Shown here: positions 24,012 through 33,077 of the stretch, piece after piece
Layout: each line of letters opens with the position of its first letter
How positions within the stretch are numbered: position 1 is the first letter of the stretch
NCBI GenBank assembly: GCA_002434245.1
Contig: DJJR01000077.1
Span: 1 to 40,798, forward strand
Origin: Pelosinus fermentans
GTDB taxonomy: Bacteria; Bacillota; Negativicutes; DSM-13327
Reading direction: 5' to 3'
Length of the DNA: 40,798 nt
Notes under the pieces: generated by a model
The model's database searches: none
Seen by the model: the letters and a program-made list of their open reading frames with translations, nothing else
What the model was told of the DNA's origin: nothing
Position numbers and translations under genes: made by a program

Positions 24012-24097
24012 CACTGTTTTTGGCATTCTCTATGTCCTCTGTGCCTCTCTGCGCCCTCTGTGTTTAACATTCTCCAACTCATAGTTTATACGTTAGA

Positions 24098-24144
24098 AAG
24101 AACCATTACCGCCTCTTTTATCTTAAGGTGCAGTAATGGTTCTT
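24098..24144. terminator. Bidirectional terminator between receptor 1 and PepSY gene
   Basis: The 12-bp stem AAGAACCATTAC / GTAATGGTTCTT separates the two convergent genes and is followed by T-rich sequence on the plus strand. Confidence 0.75.
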
Positions 24145-24163
24145 CTTCTTTTTCATGCTGTAA

Positions 24164-25456
24164 TTAACTGCGCAGCCAGTAGTATCCGGTAAGCACAAGG
24201 GGGATTGCCAGAGCAACAGCCGATATGGTATTCCATCCCTCGCCAGCCAGAGGTGCGATAAATCCGAATAACGTAATCACGATAATAACCACCGGCAGCA
24301 GCCAAATTTGCCTGGACGACTGCCGAACCGGAGGAATCACTTTTGCCTGCTTCTTATTCACCGCATTGCTTGGATTGGGCTTGGATTTGACAAACCAAGC
24401 GTAAATGCCAGTAATAATCATGATGCACGTCAATGCATCCGTTATAAACCATAAAATTTTCAGCGGCAGGGTATCATGGTTGCTGAAATGAACTGGATTA
24501 GCCATAGAAAGAGTCTGGATATACCAAGGCTGCTGAATGACGGCGGTAACCTTTCCGGTAGACGCATCAACCCAGACAGGCTTATTGAAATGTGCAGCAA
24601 AGCCTACCCCCTGTGTGCGAACTGTATAATGCCAACGCATTTTCCCGTCTTCCTGGGGCAGTTCGATCCCCGTTATTCTACCATCAGGCACAGCAGCTTG
24701 TGTCACTTCCATTGCCTCATCAATAGAAATACGCTGGGCAGGAAAAGGCTTGCCTTGATACTCAACCAAAAATTCTTTGCGTATACTCTCATTCCAAGCA
24801 TTATGAATCGGACCTGCAAATATAAAAATAAAGCCGCTTAGACTTAATAATATGGCCCAGGAAAGTGTGACAATCCCTAATAATTTATGCCAGTCCATCC
24901 AATAGATACGCCGATGGGAAGAACGAATCGTCCCAAAGGAGATGTTTTTCATGAAGGGTGCATACAGCCAGATTCCTGAGATCAAAGCTACAACGCTCAA
25001 TCCGCACATTGCTCCGAACAAGTTCCTGCCAAATGACCCGAGGTACATATCGACATGCATCCTGTAGGCAAATTCGAGAAACTTTGGAATTACCTCATAC
25101 CGCACTTGTTTATTAGACCGATCAATGAATTGACCTGTGTTCAAATCTAGACGAGCATACTCATATCCCTTGTCTTGAGACCGTATGGAAAAGCCGTTTG
25201 TATGCCTTTCATGATCCAGATAGACAGAACGCACATTGTAACCGGGGTAACGCTCCAGAACGGTTTCCGCCTGCTTCCCCACAGACACTTTTGTCAAATC
25301 TACCAAGGATGCTTCTGAAGCCATAGGTATGCTAACCTGATTAAATGCCGTTATTTCCCTGCCAAAGATCAGGGGCAAGGCACTTGCACACATTATCAGC
25401 AGAAAAATTGCACAAATCAAACTTGTCCATTTGTGGATTTTATACCAGTATTTCAT
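24164..25456 (-). CDS. PepSY-domain inner-membrane protein (putative siderophore-iron reductase)
   Basis: The 430-residue protein starts WYKIHKWTSLICAIFLLI, the PepSY-associated membrane motif. It has further membrane segments near residues 147-169, 195-215, 345-365, 380-400 and at the C-terminus. Histidines that could bind haem occur near the membrane (IHKW, RMHVD, DWHKLLG). Related PepSY proteins (FpvG, FoxB, PiuB) reduce or release iron from siderophores at the inner membrane; that role is inferred from family and context. The gene is convergent with receptor 1 and preceded by a strong Fur box nested in an inverted repeat. AGGAGG lies 14 bases before the ATG, a long spacing. Confidence 0.85.
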   Translation of the reverse strand: MKYWYKIHKWTSLICAIFLLIMCASALPLIFGREITAFNQVSIPMASEASLVDLTKVSVGKQAETVLERYPGYNVRSVYLDHERHTNGFSIRSQDKGYEYARLDLNTGQFIDRSNKQVRYEVIPKFLEFAYRMHVDMYLGSFGRNLFGAMCGLSVVALISGIWLYAPFMKNISFGTIRSSHRRIYWMDWHKLLGIVTLSWAILLSLSGFIFIFAGPIHNAWNESIRKEFLVEYQGKPFPAQRISIDEAMEVTQAAVPDGRITGIELPQEDGKMRWHYTVRTQGVGFAAHFNKPVWVDASTGKVTAVIQQPWYIQTLSMANPVHFSNHDTLPLKILWFITDALTCIMIITGIYAWFVKSKPNPSNAVNKKQAKVIPPVRQSSRQIWLLPVVIIVITLFGFIAPLAGEGWNTISAVALAIPLVLTGYYWLRS

Positions 25457-25574
25457 TGTTTCGAAGAACTCCTCCTGCCTGCATTACCAGAACGACCTTA
25501 TGCAATGGTTCAGGGTATTGCGGCGTAAATTTTGCATCAAATAGATACGATTTTTTCTCAATCAATCGTGCAGA

Positions 25575-25612
25575 AAGCATTTAATAATAATTATCATTAT
25601 CATTAAATGCTT
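25575..25612 (-). promoter_or_regulatory. Fur box of the PepSY gene inside an 11-bp inverted repeat
   Basis: The Fur box AATAATAATTATCATTATC (25583-25601) matches the consensus at 16 of 19 positions. The perfect arms AAGCATTTAAT (25575-25585) and ATTAAATGCTT (25602-25612) enclose it. Confidence 0.85.
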
Positions 25613-25686
25613 AAGAATTTTTCCCATCCACAACCCTTTTCAATTATGCAGCATGCTAAAACAGCTGAAAGTTGGTGACTTTTATT

Positions 25687-25716
25687 AGTATAGCAACCCA
25701 TTCTTTCATTCGTCAA
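25687..25716 (-). promoter_or_regulatory. Promoter of the PepSY gene
   Basis: On the minus strand TTGACG (25711-25716), 18 bp, TATACT (25687-25692), with GGTTGC directly before the -10. It is the same class as the receptor promoters. The leader is about 220 nt, with the Fur box at about +80. In the rest of this gap (25717-25870) I see nothing recognisable. Confidence 0.65.
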
Positions 25717-25870
25717 GTATTCTAGCTCGGTATAAACGACTCCAACCAAACCTGTCCCCCCTTTACAAAGGCAAGATAATCAGCATTATTACTATGGCAG
25801 CACAAACAATGCCGTGATACAAAAGAGCATAAATATATCATTTCGGAGTATTTATACTACCTTTACAAGA

Positions 25871-26869
25871 TCAAAATAAGGATTTTTTAAACTCACGGGG
25901 CGTCATTCCATAGGTTTTCTTGAACGCCGTCGCAAACTTTCCGGCACTTTCATAGCCCACCGCGGCGGCAATCTCCTGCATCGTCATGCCGTGTGACATT
26001 AAGCGTGCCGCCTGCTTCATCTTTTCCTGATGCACATAGCTGCCAATAGAAACCCCGAAACAAGCCTTAAAACATTTACGCAGCTTGGTAACCCCCATTT
26101 TCGCAACAATAGCAAGCTGCTCAATCGAAGGCGGGTGCTGAAAGTTTTCATCCAATACTTCCTTTACCTGCCAAACGTTTCCCCTTTCCCGCCAGGCTGC
26201 AAAACGATTCCAGATCCCCTCTGCAGAAAATTTTTTCTGATACTGCACATTGCGCAGGATAATCGCCAATATCTCCAGCATCTTCCCCTCATAATACAGG
26301 TGGGGTATCCGTGCCTCACCGCGCAGGGCGTATTTTAACTGCTCAAATACCACCACTAGATCCGGTGTATTATAATGCTGACTTTGCCACTGCAAAGCCT
26401 CGGCAAGCTGAAAAGGTCCGTCCATAAAATTGCCCCGTACATGAGCTGCAATAAATTCATCACAGACCAATACACTTGTCCACCAAACCGGCTCGTCTGC
26501 GCCAATTATCAGCTTCACCGTCTGTCCCCGGTGAACCAGTACATAGATGCCCCGCCTCAGCCGCCTGGCTCTTTTCCCTGGCTCAATCACAGTAATATTG
26601 CCCCGTTCCACGGAACAAACCCACACGCCCATTGGCTCAACCTTGTAGCTGTACGTTACTGCTTCCTTCACCATAAAACGGGCATAGCTGGCCACCAAGC
26701 CCGGTGACGGGTGAGTATCCAAAAGGTAACCTCCGCTGCGGTCACTTGTATAATAGTCGTTATATTCCGGCGGCAGGCAATAAATATGTGCATCGCCGTC
26801 ACGGGTCTCTTTGCATCCCAAATGCTTCGCCAGTCCACTACTGCCTAAACTGTACTCATTGGTTTCCAC
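25871..26869 (-). CDS. AraC-family regulator of the second siderophore receptor
   Basis: The protein of about 332 residues has an N-terminal cupin-like sensor and a C-terminal AraC domain: MGVTKLRKCFKACFGVSIGS, then TMQEIAAAVGYESAGKFATA. It is paralogous to the regulators at 20277 and 35333 and divergent from receptor 2. The start is uncertain. Two ATG codons at 26878 and 26875 abut GGAAGG, whereas GTG 26869 (VETNEYSLG) has 9-nt spacing and aligns with the GTG start of the third regulator (VGTNEYVTG), so it is preferred. It probably activates the receptor and the efflux operon in response to a ferric siderophore. Confidence 0.88.
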   Translation of the reverse strand: METNEYSLGSSGLAKHLGCKETRDGDAHIYCLPPEYNDYYTSDRSGGYLLDTHPSPGLVASYARFMVKEAVTYSYKVEPMGVWVCSVERGNITVIEPGKRARRLRRGIYVLVHRGQTVKLIIGADEPVWWTSVLVCDEFIAAHVRGNFMDGPFQLAEALQWQSQHYNTPDLVVVFEQLKYALRGEARIPHLYYEGKMLEILAIILRNVQYQKKFSAEGIWNRFAAWRERGNVWQVKEVLDENFQHPPSIEQLAIVAKMGVTKLRKCFKACFGVSIGSYVHQEKMKQAARLMSHGMTMQEIAAAVGYESAGKFATAFKKTYGMTPREFKKSLF

Positions 26870-26936
26870 AATCATCATCCTTCCACAAAAGGCGCAGACT
26901 GCCTATATCCTATATCGATCTGCCAATTACCTCTTT

Positions 26937-26945
26937 ATTATAACA
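26937..26945 (-). promoter_or_regulatory. Extended -10 of the second AraC regulator gene
   Basis: TGTTATAAT on the minus strand, followed by AAAG as in the third regulator promoter. No clear -35. The adjoining 26946-27107 holds only a small hairpin TTTCCCTT / AAGGGAAA (26995-27016). Confidence 0.5.
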
Positions 26946-27107
26946 TGATAAAATCTTCAATTGTCCCAATAACTTGCCCAAAACAACTCGTTTTTTTCCC
27001 TTAACGACAAGGGAAAGCCTATATTGATGTCCCAAAATCCAGGGATTGCCTCAAGATCCCCGATCTACACCTGCTTGTCACCTATACCCCGCCAGGTTTT
27101 CCGGCAG

Positions 27108-27137
27108 TTGACGCCGTCAAAATTGCCTTGTTATACT
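27108..27137 (+). promoter_or_regulatory. Promoter of the second TonB-dependent receptor
   Basis: TTGACG (27108-27113), 18 bp, TATACT (27132-27137), preceded by GCCTTGT. It is followed by the perfect palindrome CAATCCGGATTG (27142-27153) at the predicted start point. Confidence 0.7.
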
Positions 27138-27151
27138 GAGACAATCCGGAT

Positions 27152-27166
27152 TGAGAACAATTATTA
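27152..27166 (+). promoter_or_regulatory. Weak Fur-like site of receptor 2
   Basis: TGAGAACAATTATTA matches the 7-1-7 Fur core at 12 of 15 positions. It lies just downstream of the predicted transcription start. Confidence 0.45.
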
Positions 27167-27265
27167 CTACTAACAGGGAGACATCACTTTTTTGTATTAT
27201 AGAGAGTTCTCACCATAATCACAATAGATGTCTTCGATGCAAACATAAAGGAGTCGATAACAACT

Positions 27266-29440
27266 ATGCAAAGAAAATTTTCCCGTACAGGGAAAAGCCT
27301 TCTCTATGCTCTGATTGGAAGCAGCCTGCTCTATCATATGCCACTTGCCTATGGTGCAGAAGAAACAGCAGATTCAACTATCGCAGCAAAAGCTCAGGAA
27401 CAAAATGAATTCACCTTGGAAGGAGTGGAAGTAACAGCAGCAAAGGACAAGCTGGACAAGGGCTATGTGGCCAAACGCAGTAGTGCCGCCACCAAAACTG
27501 ACACACCGCTGGAAGAAACCGCCCGTTCCATCAGCATCATTACCAGAGAGCAAATGGATGCCCGAGGCGTCACCGACATGTTTGATATTCTAAGTTATAC
27601 TCCAGGCTTTAGCGATATGGGATATAATAACCGCGGCAACCGTTATGGCTATTACACCCTGCGCGGCTTTGGGGGCACTTCCTTTACCGATGGGCTGCGC
27701 AGTACCAGCGGCGGTTTTGCAGTTTCGAACTATGACCCCTACAGCTTCGAGCGAGTGGAGGTTCTGCGTGGTCCGGCGGGAATTCTTTATGGCACCACAA
27801 ACCCCGGCGGTGTTGTGAATCAAGTGTCCAAACGTCCTACTGCCGAACCCCTGCGGGAAATCCGGCTGCAAACAGGTATTGATCATGAATTAAGCGGTGC
27901 GGTAGATATCAGCGGGCCAATCAATGATGACGGCAGACTGCTGTTTCGCCTGACTGCTCTTGCCAGTGAAGAAGACCTGCCAGTCGACTATAGCAGCGCT
28001 GAACGTCAAATGATTGCTCCTGCCCTCACCTGGCGGCCGAATGAAAATACAAGTTTAACCTTATTAGCACATTATCAGAAAGATGACATCAAAGGCGACT
28101 CTTACAGTTCGATTTCACAATATCAACCTGGAAATGTGCTATACGGATATAAATCCGGAACGAGATTTTTCGGCGAATCCGATTATGATCGTTTTATACG
28201 GGAAGATAAGCAAATCGGTTACATTCTGGAACACCAGTTTAACGATACCTGGTCCGTTACTCAGAGCGCACGCCATTCCAACATTTTTACGGGTATGAAA
28301 GCACTGAGTGTAACGAGTATAACAGATGGAATTGCCAGCCGTTCAAACGATTATTATAAAAGCGATCTGAGCGCTAATCTCATGGATACACATTTCACCG
28401 CCAAATGGTCCGGCGGTGCAGTTGATCATACTACATTACTGGGCTTTGATTATTATAATTATAACTATGACTACTACTGGTTCAGTGGTCCAGCCCCTTC
28501 ATTAAATCTTAATACGTTAAATTATGGTCAGACAGTTACCACACCAACAACGATTTCGTATCTGACAGATACCGATATCAAGCAGACTGGTTGGTATCTG
28601 CAGGACCAACTCAAATTTGGCAAACGTTGGACGGCAATTGCCGGCGGACGCTATGACCGCTACAACAGCAACACAACGAACCGTTTGAGCGGAGCACATA
28701 CTATCATCGATCAGAGTGCCTTCACCGGTCGTCTTGGGTTAGTCTATGACGCCGGCAACGGGTTATTCCCCTATGTGTCCTATGACGAATCCTTCGAGGG
28801 CCTAGCCGGGTCAGACCGCTACGGCAATTCCTTTGACCCAACCACAGGACGGCAATACGAGCTGGGGATACAATACGTTCCGGAGAACAGCACTGCCCGC
28901 TTTACAGCTGCAATCTTTGATCTTCGTCAGCAGAATATCCTGACTACTGACCCTTTAAATGAAAGCTTAGGCGGCAGCTTTAGCGTACAAACTGGCGAGA
29001 TTGCCGCTAAAGGCTTGGAACTGGAAGCCACGGTAGCAGCCTTTAAGAATCTGAATGTTACCGCTGCCTATACTTATATGCCAGACCATAAGGTTACCAA
29101 AGACAATAATCCCGCCAAAATTGGCCGCCGCACATCGAATATCCCACGCCACAGTGCTTCCTTATGGATCGACACTGCAGCTCCTGGCAAGGAGCAAAAG
29201 GGCTGGGGATTCGGCGGTGGACTGCGCTATATTGGGTCACGTTATAACAGCGCCAATACGAGAAAAGCTAGTGACGTGATCGTGGCCGATGCCATGATTC
29301 GTTATGACCAAGGCGAATGGCGCTACGCCTTAAATGCCCACAATTTGTTTGATAAACACTACAACATGTCACCCGGCAATACTGCAGATGGCCTCGACCC
29401 AGGCAGAATCATCCGCCTCACGGCCACTCGCCACTGGTAA
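27266..29440 (+). CDS. TonB-dependent siderophore receptor 2
   Basis: The 724-residue outer-membrane receptor is paralogous to those at 21670 and 36750. It has a signal peptide (cut after LAYG), the TonB-box-like LEGVEVTAAK, a plug with ARSISIITREQMDARGVTDM and VEVLRGPAGILYGTTNPGG, and a barrel ending TATRHW. The ligand is unknown; the FpvA/FhuE-like pattern suggests a hydroxamate or mixed siderophore. GGAGTCGAT, shared by all three receptor genes, precedes the ATG with 12-nt spacing. It lies upstream of the efflux operon on the same strand but ends in a hairpin at 29448-29488. Confidence 0.93.
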   Translation: MQRKFSRTGKSLLYALIGSSLLYHMPLAYGAEETADSTIAAKAQEQNEFTLEGVEVTAAKDKLDKGYVAKRSSAATKTDTPLEETARSISIITREQMDARGVTDMFDILSYTPGFSDMGYNNRGNRYGYYTLRGFGGTSFTDGLRSTSGGFAVSNYDPYSFERVEVLRGPAGILYGTTNPGGVVNQVSKRPTAEPLREIRLQTGIDHELSGAVDISGPINDDGRLLFRLTALASEEDLPVDYSSAERQMIAPALTWRPNENTSLTLLAHYQKDDIKGDSYSSISQYQPGNVLYGYKSGTRFFGESDYDRFIREDKQIGYILEHQFNDTWSVTQSARHSNIFTGMKALSVTSITDGIASRSNDYYKSDLSANLMDTHFTAKWSGGAVDHTTLLGFDYYNYNYDYYWFSGPAPSLNLNTLNYGQTVTTPTTISYLTDTDIKQTGWYLQDQLKFGKRWTAIAGGRYDRYNSNTTNRLSGAHTIIDQSAFTGRLGLVYDAGNGLFPYVSYDESFEGLAGSDRYGNSFDPTTGRQYELGIQYVPENSTARFTAAIFDLRQQNILTTDPLNESLGGSFSVQTGEIAAKGLELEATVAAFKNLNVTAAYTYMPDHKVTKDNNPAKIGRRTSNIPRHSASLWIDTAAPGKEQKGWGFGGGLRYIGSRYNSANTRKASDVIVADAMIRYDQGEWRYALNAHNLFDKHYNMSPGNTADGLDPGRIIRLTATRHW

Positions 29441-29447
29441 CAACAAT

Positions 29448-29488
29448 GAAAAGAGCTGCCTCATTAAAAATAGTGTGGCAGCCTTTTC
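29448..29488 (+). terminator. Terminator of receptor 2
   Basis: The arms GAAAAGAGCTGCC / GGCAGCCTTTTC are followed by T-rich sequence. The following 29489-29654 shows nothing recognisable. Confidence 0.65.
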
Positions 29489-29654
29489 ATTCCCTTTCTT
29501 ATCATCAGCATCCTAACGATTGATCCTAAATGGTTTAATTATACTCTAATTTAACATAAAAAAACTGTATAAATGGCTGATCAGACAGGAGAAACACTCA
29601 TTTGGCCGGTCCCTAACCTGTTCTTTAGCCTACTGCAATTCTTTTCGCTAACAG

Positions 29655-29684
29655 TTGACGTCTATAAAACTGGCTTGCTATAAT
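29655..29684 (+). promoter_or_regulatory. Distal promoter of the efflux operon
   Basis: TTGACG (29655-29660), 18 bp, TATAAT (29679-29684), preceded by GGCTTGC. It belongs to the receptor-type promoter class. Confidence 0.65.
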
Positions 29685-29783
29685 AACTTGTTATTGGTAA
29701 TCATCTGGAAATCTCATTGCAGAAGATTCGACCTTGCCTCTTCCTGTGTTTATCAGATCCCAATAAACAGCTCGTTATCCGAT

Positions 29784-29813
29784 TCGACAGGAAGAACCTT
29801 CCTGTATTATAAT
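29784..29813 (+). promoter_or_regulatory. Proximal promoter of the efflux operon
   Basis: TCGACA (29784-29789), 18 bp, TATAAT (29808-29813). The spacer contains the foldback CAGGAAG / CTTCCTG. The Fur box begins at the last base of the -10. Confidence 0.6.
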
Positions 29814-29827
29814 GATAATGATTATTA
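29813..29827 (+). promoter_or_regulatory. Fur box of the efflux operon
   Basis: TGATAATGATTATTA matches the 7-1-7 Fur core at 14 of 15 positions and overlaps the start point of the proximal promoter. Confidence 0.8.
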
Positions 29828-29867
29828 GCATCTTACAAAAAGATCATTGCTAAATTAAAAAAAGAAC

Positions 29868-29923
29868 GGCGCTGCCGCCTCCATCCCCATAGTTGTAACC
29901 AGTGGATGGAGGCTGCGCTGCGG
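29868..29923 (+). other. Strong leader hairpin before the efflux operon
   Basis: The perfect 10-bp core stem GCCTCCATCC (29877-29886) / GGATGGAGGC (29904-29913) has flanking GC-rich partial pairing. It is followed by GGTAATTTTTAATC and then the ribosome site at 29936-29941. It could be an attenuator or an RNA stability element in the leader. Confidence 0.55.
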
Positions 29924-29949
29924 TAATTTTTAATCAGGGAGGCACTTCG

Positions 29950-31206
29950 TTGAGGAAAAAATGTATTTTTATTGTTTTGCTTATGCTCTGCCAGACACTT
30001 TTGCCTGGTGAAGCATTGGCGCTTACCCTTCAGGAATGTGTAGCTACTGCTTTGCAGAGCCATCCTGATCTTCTTGCGGAACAAAGTAAGGTAGCAGCTA
30101 AGCAGGCTGAGATCAAGCAGTCTCATGCTGATACAAAGCCGCAATTTAGTGCAGGGACATCGTATACGCGTACAGGCTCTGGCAATACAGACGGTAATGG
30201 AGCCTATAATACCAACATTCAGGCAGAGCAGCTAGTATATGACTTTGGCAAGACAAGTCTGAAGATCAAATCCGCCCAGATAAGCAAAGAGGCCGCTGAT
30301 GCAGATTACCTGGCTGCTCGAGAAAAGGTTATCGCCAATGTCCGAGCAGCTTACTATAATTTAAATCAGTATGTACGGCAAAATCATGTTGCCAAGACCC
30401 GTTATGATAACTATGCAAAGCGCCTTCAATGGGCTGAGTCTTACTACGAGGCTGGTACAAAAGCAAAAATCGAGGTAACCAAGGCGAGAGTCGATTTGGC
30501 TAATGCCAAGCTGGCGCTGGTCAAGACAGAATCAGCAATTGCGCAATCCACAGCGGAACTGGCGTCTGCCATGGGGCAGCCCTTGCGTCCAATCGATACC
30601 GTTGACGACAATTTGGCCTATCAGTCCTATGATATTACTATCGAAGAGGCCATTGACCATGCTATTGTCCATCGTCCGGAACTGATTGCCCGAAAGAAAG
30701 AGGATCAATACGCCCAATTAAATCTGGATTATCAAAGAAAAGGATGGGCAGCCAGCGTAAAGGCGTCTGGCGGATATGGATTTTCGGGTTCAACCCCCTT
30801 TGACGATACGGGATGGAATGCAGGCCTTTCCCTTTCCCTGCCGCTATGGGACGGCGGCCTTACTCGCAGCAAAATAGAAGCAGCAGAGGCCCAGCGAAAT
30901 GTTTCTGCGGCAGAACTTACTAGTCTGAGAAATTCCGTTATGCTCGAAGTACGCAAAGCATGGCAGGCTTTATATGAAGCAAAAGAAGCCTTGGCTGCAT
31001 CGCGTGAATCAGAGACGCAAGCGACGGAGACCCTGAATCTGGCCGAAGAACGATATACGGCTGGCGTTGGCAATAGTCTGGAAATATCCGATGCAGTCGA
31101 GAGTTATGCAACTGCGCAAGCGGAAACCGTTTCCGCTTTATATCGATATAAAAATTCACAGCTTGAACTGGAAAAGGCAATGGGAGGCTTGATGAATGAA
31201 TTTTAA
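29950..31206 (+). CDS. TolC-family outer-membrane efflux protein
   Basis: The 418-residue protein has a signal peptide (cut near GEALA) and two OEP repeats of coiled coil. It begins LTLQECVATALQSHPDLLAE, the usual TolC family opening, and includes QLVYDFGKTSLKIKSAQ and the second-repeat LPLWDGGLTRSKIEAAE. It forms the outer-membrane duct of a tripartite exporter. The upstream ATG 29902 lies inside a hairpin; TTG 29950 has GGGAGG seven bases upstream and starts directly at the signal peptide, so it is chosen. The first gene of a four-gene operon, it overlaps the adaptor gene by 11 bp. Fur control suggests export or recycling of a siderophore. Confidence 0.9.
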   Translation: MRKKCIFIVLLMLCQTLLPGEALALTLQECVATALQSHPDLLAEQSKVAAKQAEIKQSHADTKPQFSAGTSYTRTGSGNTDGNGAYNTNIQAEQLVYDFGKTSLKIKSAQISKEAADADYLAAREKVIANVRAAYYNLNQYVRQNHVAKTRYDNYAKRLQWAESYYEAGTKAKIEVTKARVDLANAKLALVKTESAIAQSTAELASAMGQPLRPIDTVDDNLAYQSYDITIEEAIDHAIVHRPELIARKKEDQYAQLNLDYQRKGWAASVKASGGYGFSGSTPFDDTGWNAGLSLSLPLWDGGLTRSKIEAAEAQRNVSAAELTSLRNSVMLEVRKAWQALYEAKEALAASRESETQATETLNLAEERYTAGVGNSLEISDAVESYATAQAETVSALYRYKNSQLELEKAMGGLMNEF

Positions 31207-32383
31207 TCTTAGAAGAATATTGCAATATAAAAAAATGATATTTGGATTGGCAGTAGTCTTACTGGGCGGCGGATATTTTATAACAACTAAAACCAGTGGG
31301 GAGGAAATACAGTATAAAACGCTGGCCGCTTCCCGGGGCAGCATCCGTTCTGTCATACAGGCAACAGGATTGCTTGACGCTGTTGAAACCATTGATGTGG
31401 GAACGCAAATCTCCGGTACAGTTACCAAAATATACATTGATTATAATAGCAGAGTAAAACAGGGGCAGTTGATTGCGGAGATCGACTCTTCCACACAAGA
31501 AACCGAGGTTGCCCAGGCAGAGGCCAATTTGCTTGCCGCTAAAGCGGACTTAATGAGCTATACGGCGCTTCTCACCAAAGCCAGGAAAGATCTTACAAGG
31601 ACGACAACGCTGGCAGATAAGGATCTCATTGCCAAGACAGAAGTCGATTCTGACGAGAGCTCCTATTTCACCGCGGCAGCGCAAGTGGCGTCTGCTGAAG
31701 CGCGAATAAAACAATCTGAGGCTGCCCTTATGAGAGCAAAAATAAATCTGGGGTATACCAAGATTTACTCACCTGTAGACGGTGTCGTTGTCGCTAAGAC
31801 GGTCGAGCAGGGACAGACGGTTGCAGCAAGCTATGCAACTCCCAGCATTGCGAAAATTGCAAGAGATTTAAAGCAGATGCGGGTCGAAGTCAATGTGGAT
31901 GAAGCTGATATCGGCGGGATTAAACAGGGGCAGAAAGCTGAATTTATCGTCGATGCCTATGGAGATAAAAAATTCTTCGGCGAGGTTACGCAAATCCGTC
32001 TTTCACCCAAAACCACCAATAATGTGGTCACCTATGCGGTAATGGTTGGCGTGTCCAACGATGACGGGATCTTGCTTCCCGGCATGACCGCCAATGTATC
32101 TCTGATTGTTCAGCAGAAAGCAGATATCCTGCTGGTGCCAAATTCAGCGTTCCGCTTTAAGCCCGTTGATCTTGGTGCGGATTTAGTTGACCAAAGCTCC
32201 TTCAGTCAGCCGACGGTAGCCGCAGTATCTATTCCTACCCTCTATACACTGGAAAAGAAGACAATTATTAAGAAGGAAGTGGAAAAAGGGATTACCGACG
32301 GACAGAATACGGAAATCCTGTCAGGTCTGAACGAAGGCGAGACAGTGATTACGGGAATCATTGTGGAAAAAGAAGGTAAGTGA
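31196..32383 (+). CDS. MacA-like periplasmic adaptor (HlyD family)
   Basis: The 395-residue protein has an N-terminal membrane anchor (about 14-30). A biotinyl-lipoyl half (GTQISGTVTKIYIDYNSRVKQ) and its second half (IYSPVDGVVVAKTVEQGQTV) flank a helical hairpin, and a beta-barrel region follows (LRVEVNVDEADIGGIKQG-like). It links the TolC duct to the MacB transporter. The gene overlaps the tolC-like gene by 11 bp and ends just before the ATPase gene, indicating translational coupling. Confidence 0.9.
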   Translation: MNFNLRRILQYKKMIFGLAVVLLGGGYFITTKTSGEEIQYKTLAASRGSIRSVIQATGLLDAVETIDVGTQISGTVTKIYIDYNSRVKQGQLIAEIDSSTQETEVAQAEANLLAAKADLMSYTALLTKARKDLTRTTTLADKDLIAKTEVDSDESSYFTAAAQVASAEARIKQSEAALMRAKINLGYTKIYSPVDGVVVAKTVEQGQTVAASYATPSIAKIARDLKQMRVEVNVDEADIGGIKQGQKAEFIVDAYGDKKFFGEVTQIRLSPKTTNNVVTYAVMVGVSNDDGILLPGMTANVSLIVQQKADILLVPNSAFRFKPVDLGADLVDQSSFSQPTVAAVSIPTLYTLEKKTIIKKEVEKGITDGQNTEILSGLNEGETVITGIIVEKEGK

Positions 32384-32384
32384 T

Positions 32385-33077
32385 ATGTCATTAGTTATGC
32401 TTAAAGACATTCGGAAGAGTTTTAAGTTGGATGAGGAGGAACTGGAAATCCTTCACGGTATCAACCTGTCGGTTAACAAAGGTGAGTTCCTGGCGATGAT
32501 GGGTCCGTCAGGATCAGGCAAGTCTACCACTATGAATGTATTGGGGTGTCTTGATAAACCGAATTCGGGAGAGTACTGGCTTGATGGGCAAAATACAAGC
32601 AGTCTTGACCCTGATGCACTTGCTGTCATCCGTAATCAAAAAATCGGTTTTGTATTTCAGGGATTTAATCTGCTGCCAAAAACCAGTGCACTGGAAAACG
32701 TGGAACTGCCGCTTTTATATGCGGGCATACCGCAAAATGAGCGACGCCAAAGAGCGATAGAAGCTCTTGAACTGATGGGATTATCGGAACGTCTGTATCA
32801 TGAGCCTGCGCAGTTGTCAGGCGGTCAGCAGCAACGAGTCGCAATTGCACGCGGCATCGTAAATAAAGCACCGATACTGATGGCAGACGAACCCACGGGA
32901 AATCTGGATTCCAAGACCAGTGATGAAATCATGACTCTGTTTGTAAAATTAAACAGAGAAATGGACATTACTATCATTCTGGTTACCCATGAGATGGATG
33001 TGGCGGCCTATGCAGATCGAATTATTCATTTCAAGGATGGTAGAATTATTAACGATGAAAGGTTGCACAAGTCATGA
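32385..33077 (+). CDS. MacB-type ABC transporter ATPase subunit
   Basis: The 230-residue ATPase has Walker A GPSGSGKST, Q-loop VFQGFNLL, signature LSGGQQQRVAIAR, Walker B ILMADEPTGNLD and the H-loop VTHE. It is of the LolD/MacB class. In Escherichia coli MacB this domain is fused to the permease; here it is a separate gene. An earlier in-frame ATG at 32361 lies within the adaptor gene; ATG 32385, right after the adaptor stop, is chosen. It overlaps the permease start by four bases (ATGA). Confidence 0.93.
   Translation: MSLVMLKDIRKSFKLDEEELEILHGINLSVNKGEFLAMMGPSGSGKSTTMNVLGCLDKPNSGEYWLDGQNTSSLDPDALAVIRNQKIGFVFQGFNLLPKTSALENVELPLLYAGIPQNERRQRAIEALELMGLSERLYHEPAQLSGGQQQRVAIARGIVNKAPILMADEPTGNLDSKTSDEIMTLFVKLNREMDITIILVTHEMDVAAYADRIIHFKDGRIINDERLHKS

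Noticed and set aside
18..24072. The dispersed palindromes as a CRISPR array or IS ends
   Set aside because: Copies are far apart, lack regular spacers, and no cas or transposase gene is present in the window.
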